From Sapria himalayana (taxonomy: Eukaryota > Streptophyta > Magnoliopsida > Malpighiales > Rafflesiaceae), in NCBI GenBank assembly GCA_029783825.1, contig JAREIK010000801.1, positions 7,275,981 through 7,339,980 of the forward strand: DNA of 64,000 bases, written 5' to 3'. Position 1 is the stretch's first letter. The number at the start of each line of letters is the position of its first letter. Below are positions 59,375-64,000 of this stretch, in pieces. The notes under the pieces are model-generated. The model saw only the letters and a list, made by a program, of their open reading frames with translations, was not told where the DNA came from and made no database searches. A program made the position numbers and the translations under genes.

Positions 59375-61755
59375 TATTTGGTATACAAAATACTAAATAA
59401 TACTAAAAATTTATTATGAATTGCATGATATGTTTTGTATGTATAAAACGTTTATTTGTGACGAATTCACAAAACTTCATTTTGAAGGATTTTGATGGAT
59501 AAGTATAAAATTGAGAATTTTTTGTGTGAAATATATGACTTAGTATAGTTAGTAACTAGAAGGGGAGCAATAAATCATGCAATTCATGGTATCTAACATG
59601 CTATAACTTGATTATACATTTGAGTACTTATAAATTAATTATGGTATTCATTCTTGATTGAAACGCTACACATAATTATGATAATCTTAGTTTACCATGA
59701 CTATACAATCTTAGTGATACAATCATTTTATTCTGCAACATTTTCTTTTGCGTACAAATATTTCTTGAGTCACAATTAAACTAGTTTGATATAATTTTAT
59801 GGTTATGATATTAATTTCAAATTGCAACAGCCAAGTACTCCACTATATTAAAATTTATGGTAACCTCTAGATGTTGTGACTTTTCCTTGAATAAATTATA
59901 GAATACTAAAGCTAAAGTTATGACACTAATCTAGCATCACAACTTATGGTTGTATAATATTATAAAGAACCAAACTCAAGTCATTACCAATACAAGCACT
60001 ATGACTATTGGCTCAAGAGAGAAACCAAAAACATTGCTATTTTTTAACCATATTCTAGTATTGTGACCTTGTGTTACAGAGGGTAAATTAGTCATCATGA
60101 CTTTTTCTATTGTCACAGCCAACAAGCAAAGGTAAAAACTAAATTCGCAACTCATATCTAGTATTAATACTTTGAGTTACACAAGTTAAATAAGTCATCA
60201 TGACTTTTCTAACAACATGATCATCAAGAAGAGGAAAGTGATAAAAAAATGAAAAAATAATAATAATAAAAGTAATTAAAAAAAATAATATAATAATAAT
60301 AATATAATAATAAAATAACAAAAAAATAATAATAAAGTAGAGGAAAGTGATCAAAGTTGTGGCTTATACCCAGCATTGTGATTCTGTGATACAGAACCTT
60401 AAAGGCCAAAGTCATAACATTTTTTAGCAATATGATTTTAAATTAAATAAGCTTACACTTGATGCTTGAGTATGTAAGAAAAACCCCTAAAAACCAAAAA
60501 TATCCATGAGAGGCACGAGGAATGTGTTATTTAGTTTTTGTAGCCTATATTCTCCTTAGAGTTAAAATTGGGCACCTGGATTCATACTAGATGAATTTTT
60601 ACTTGTCTTATATGTTATTTTTCATAATTCAAGCTTAGAAGAAAAATCTATGGATGATATAATATGTTTATTGTGATAAATGCTTTATTTAATACTTTAA
60701 TATGATGTTTTGTTATAATATTATTTGGTTATGGATGGTTTGGTAATTAAATAAAATTAAGGCTAGTTTTTTTTGTCTATTAATGGATTCGTGCATGATT
60801 AGAGTGGAGGATTGTAATTGATAAACCATGAAACATATATACTCATACATATTGTAGGAAGGAAGTAGCAACCCTTCCAACCATGATGTGCAAGACACAC
60901 TCATATCCCAAAACTCAAAATTGAGGTATGTTTAATCAGTGTTTATGATACTTATAAAGTCAAAAGTAAGAATATTTTTTATAGCTCACTCTATTATGTT
61001 TGTCTTAGAGAAATTGACCATCAATTGATATTGGGATGTAAATAGTACATCCTCTTAAGGGAGTTATCTTTAATATGCCAGTCTTCTATCGTAGTAGGAA
61101 ACAATGATAAGTATACCACACAATAGGCATAGATTAATGTGATTCTTATGGTGGTAATAGTCATACAAGTTATGAACAGTTGGATGGATACCATTGGTGA
61201 AATAAGAAAAAAATCATATGTTAATTGTGTAAGGATGATACTAATGAGCTGAAAGTACTGATAGTTGTATTACCATATTGATTCTCATTAAGAAAGATAT
61301 TAGTGGTCAAAGGATAATAATGCATATTCGAAAAAATTATTAAGGATGATTTATGAGTTAAAAGGTAAAAAATTATGAATGACCTCTGAGGAGGGATGAT
61401 GTGCTATCTTAGTGATTAAGTACTAAAGAAATAACTAATAAGGGACCATCATTAGGAATGACTTAATAGTTGATAAACCACCTTGTATTCCAAATGGGTA
61501 AGAAATAATTTTATAATTATCTAGTCTCTATTCTATAACTAAGCATAATCACAATAAGATTATTTAAATATTCTATCACAAATAAAAAAATATAAATCAT
61601 CTTTAGAATCTAAGATTTGTGACTTAAATTTTAATTATTATGCCTACTTGTATGACCTATATATTTGCAGAATGATGTTGGATGGGAGATCTTTGCTCAT
61701 CTAGCTATTGGAATGCATCTAACCATAAAATTAGGTATTATAAAAAAATTACAAC
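59375..61755 (+). mobile_element. family G LTR, plus strand, apparently full-length solo LTR (P4)
   Basis: Starts TATTTGGTATAC, aligning with the Y LTR start TGTTTAGTATGC, and ends ATAAAAAAATTACA, aligning with the ends of P1 and P3. No internal sequence flanks it, and the host LTR resumes on the other side in register. It is therefore a solo LTR nested in an inverted LTR of its own family. An AAT-rich stretch at 60,240-60,345 is low complexity. Confidence 0.68.
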
Positions 61756-62430
61756 TATGACATCAGGATTGGTAATGGCATTGGTCTTTGCAATCTAAAA
61801 AAAGCATCATAGCAATTGATTGTCATGGCTAAGTCAATTATTTTTTATAATACAAAATCATGGTATTAGAGTTGATCGTGGTTTTAGTATTTTTTATCTA
61901 TAGCATAAATTTGTAATATTAGAAAAGTTATGGCAAGGGTGAGTGCACTCTGAAATGAAAAGTAGTAATGTCACAACTTAAAATACTAAGTATTTTGGCT
62001 TGGTATCAAATAAGTTTTAGCTCTGGAAATCACCATGGATATTTGTACTAGTGGGATACTTAGCTATCAGAATTAGATAATAATATCATAGTCATTAAGT
62101 ATTTTAGAGAAAGAATTGCTATGAATCTAAGAAAATATCTAGGTCACAATATTTGTATAACATCATAAAATACTTGTATCAATTTGGTGGTAGAGTCGTG
62201 ATGTACAAAAATACTTCCAAGAAGGAATACTTTAATTAATCAGGAATAAGTGTTGAAAGTGTACCTAATCATGACAAAAGATTTGTCGTGATTTTTCATT
62301 ACTTCTCTCCCGTCCAAGCCTTTGTTTCACCGAGTCAACTAATTTCTCCAAAAATCACTATGATTTTACTAACTTTTGTTAATTTCTCTCAAAGTAAGAA
62401 TTTAGTGAAATCTCTCTAATAAATAATAGA
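61756..62430 (-). mobile_element. family G LTR fragment, minus strand, remaining part
   Basis: Continues 59,374: it matches X LTR ~16,700-17,330 (GGTCTTTGC, 'cttctctcccgtccaagcctttg', 'ccgagtcaactaatttc'). Confidence 0.68.
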
Positions 62431-63306
62431 ATAAATACAAACACAACAAAACATATTTTCCAAATAACCCAAAGAAGTTTGTACAATGAGTGACAAATAC
62501 ATAGCTAGAGCTAGACATTGTGGTTGGGCTACTTTCCAAAAAATCTTATGGCACATCATAACCCACAAAAGTGAAATTGACCCACATAGGCCAAATTTGG
62601 CATGGGTGATGAAACATACAAGGGTTATACTAGGATCCCATAGAAATCTTATCCCAAGTTGGCACATGAAACTAGCTTGATAATTTTTACAAAAAAAAAA
62701 AGGACACACTCAAGTAGGGTTTGGCATAGGTAGGGCTTGCCATTAGCCCATTCCCATACTAACCTTGCATGAGCCTAGGCTAACCTGGACCTAACCCAAG
62801 CTAAAATAGCAAAACTCATGCTTAGTGCCTAAGTCATGTTAACTCAAGTTGTCAATGGGCAACTAGGTCATGTCATGTTATTCTTTTTTGGATGAATGTC
62901 AGACCAACATAATGGCCTTTTTGAATCATAAAAAAAATTAGGCCATGTTGACTTAACATAACCATTTGACTCCTCTATCTAAAAATGACTCTCACATTTA
63001 CTTATAGTAGCCTTGGGTAACCCAAATGATGAAAAATATTTTTGAAAATGTTAATCACAATTTCATGTTTAATTATGAGTTCAACCACCAATTGATATAA
63101 CCCATTTAGAATATAATCTATCCCTGCCATGATGGGAAGGGCACCATCATTTCGATCTCCCAATTACTAAATAATTCAACCACCAAAAGAAGGCTATAGA
63201 TATTACATTCCTCTTTGTCTACTTATCTATCAGTTCATAATTATCATAAAGATATGTCATAATTATGAGTTATTGAATTGATTTGACTAATAGAATGTAG
63301 ATTATT
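62431..63306. other. unassigned segment
   Basis: Does not match any element family seen elsewhere in the window. It is less AT-biased between 62,700 and 62,830 (runs such as AGCCTAGGCTAACCTGG). A 97-residue minus frame (62,709-62,416) and a 64-residue plus frame overlap on opposite strands and resemble nothing I know. It may be old host sequence or an unrecognised repeat. Confidence 0.5.
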
Positions 63307-64000
63307 GATGAGCATAAGTCATCTATGTTTTAGTCCATTTTTTTGAAATATTTTCATGTTTAGGAGATAGATTTCATGGTTGAAAGATAGAATTTTACTC
63401 TTCTCATGGTTTTGCAGCTTTCAGTTAGAAATCTAGAAAGTTAGTTAAGTCAACTATGTCACAACAAAAACAACTCTATTGTGACAAATAAATCTAAAGA
63501 AGAACTGCAAATTAAGCCGCAATCAGTGAATGATATCACAACCAAGAACTAGAAGAAAGAAAGATGGGGTTGGTCGTGATGTGTTCTTTAAGTAAGGTCA
63601 CAACAAGAAAACTACTATCATAATAAAGAAATCATTTAGCAAAGAATACCAAGATGGAAATCTATTCATGACATTTAAATTTGGTCATGACATCAAAATT
63701 GGTCGTGACATTAAAATTTAGTCATGATATCTACAATTGGTCATGATATCAGAACTTGGTTATGATATCAAAATAGATAATACCATCAAAATTGGTCATG
63801 ACATTAGAATTTGATCATAACATTAGCAATTGGTCGTGATATTAGAACTTGGTCTTGACATTAAAATTGGTCATGACATCAAAATTTGGTCGTGACATCA
63901 ACATTTGGTTGTGACAAAAAAATGAGAAGAAGAAGAGATTTGGAGGTCGTGGTAAAAAATTTGAAGTTAAGTTAATCATTCTTGATTTTACAAAAATAAC
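63307..64000 (+). mobile_element. Z-type Tat LTR, plus strand, running off the window
   Basis: Starts TGATGAGC and matches the first ~700 bp of the Z LTR (7,168 down to ~6,490) in inverse orientation. Shared features: ATTTTCATGTTTAG, the GTCATGAC array, and GATTTGGAGGTC near 63,945. Without a visible polypurine tract it could be a 5' LTR or a solo LTR. Confidence 0.72.
63668..63920 (+). repeat. ~20-bp GTCATGACATCAAAATT tandem array
   Basis: Roughly a dozen imperfect units with cores GTCATGAC, GTCGTGAC, GTCATGAT and GTTGTGAC. Mirror of 6,540-6,890 in the Z LTR. Confidence 0.8.

Noticed and set aside
60139..60430. Two overlapping Phe/Ile/Tyr-rich minus frames resembling membrane proteins
   Set aside because: They translate an AAT/TTA low-complexity patch in LTR P4; hydrophobicity follows from base composition.
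62416..62709. 97-residue minus frame and 64-residue plus frame as possible small genes
   Set aside because: They overlap on opposite strands, show no motif or codon pattern I recognise, and are within chance length for this sequence.

Overview
The window looks like intergenic nuclear DNA of a large-genome flowering plant. It is strongly AT-rich and contains no gene I can assign to the host. I found no exon-intron gene, tRNA, rRNA or CRISPR array. Almost every stretch is the wreckage of LTR retrotransposons inserted into one another. The plant assignment rests on the families seen: Ty1/copia elements with initiator-Met primer sites, Ty3/gypsy elements of the Tat/Athila lineage carrying the extra plant 'transposon protein' ORF, and a Tekay/Del-like chromovirus. 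All coding regions are broken by stops and frameshifts, CpG is scarce, and most changes look like decay of methylated CpG. Species cannot be named. Domain identities come from reading translations by eye. Most element boundaries are good only to tens of bases.

Layout, left half (1-25,150). The oldest host layer is a decayed gypsy element on the minus strand ('R'). Its RT/RNaseH lies at 24,411-25,149 and its integrase at 1,820-2,567. A copia element ('Copia-1', minus, LTRs at 2,568-3,505 and 23,497-24,410) separates these two pieces. Copia-1 is itself split twice. Its gag is interrupted by a Tat/Athila-type element 'X' (15,064-23,132), which has two ~2.3 kb LTRs but only gag and protease. Its pol is interrupted, between integrase and RT, by a 5'-truncated Tat element 'Z' (4,975-13,138). 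Z carries a downstream accessory ORF and an internal RT-to-integrase deletion. At the far left a second Copia-1-type copy (LTR, gag, protease) abuts an oppositely oriented copia RNaseH scrap.

Middle (25,150-42,109). This holds a structurally complete but dead copia element 'Copia-2' (25,150-30,612). Next is 'Y' (30,613-38,000), a second gag-protease-only element of the same family as X. After it comes the 5' half of a third copia family, 'Copia-3' (gag, a long leader with a 23-bp minisatellite, and LTR).

Right half (42,110-64,000). A chromovirus is arranged head-to-head. Its 3' end (integrase tail and LTR) is inverted and sits in front of its own 5' LTR, followed by gag, protease, RT, RNaseH and the first part of integrase (44,577-49,034). 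Then come a second Copia-3 leader plus LTR, and a cluster of plus-strand LTRs of the X/Y family. One of these is preceded by a Tat accessory ORF. Another is a full-length LTR nested inside an inverted LTR of its own family. The last 700 bp is the start of a Z-type LTR on the plus strand.

The genes do not cooperate in a cellular pathway. They are parts of retrotransposon life cycles (capsid, protease, RT/RNaseH, integrase), all apparently inactive. The most unusual signals are: the split, inverted chromovirus with autointegration-like topology; the paired gag-protease-only family; the repeated Tat accessory ORF; and an 8-bp palindrome (GTCATGAC and CpG-decay variants) recurring in LTRs of unrelated superfamilies.
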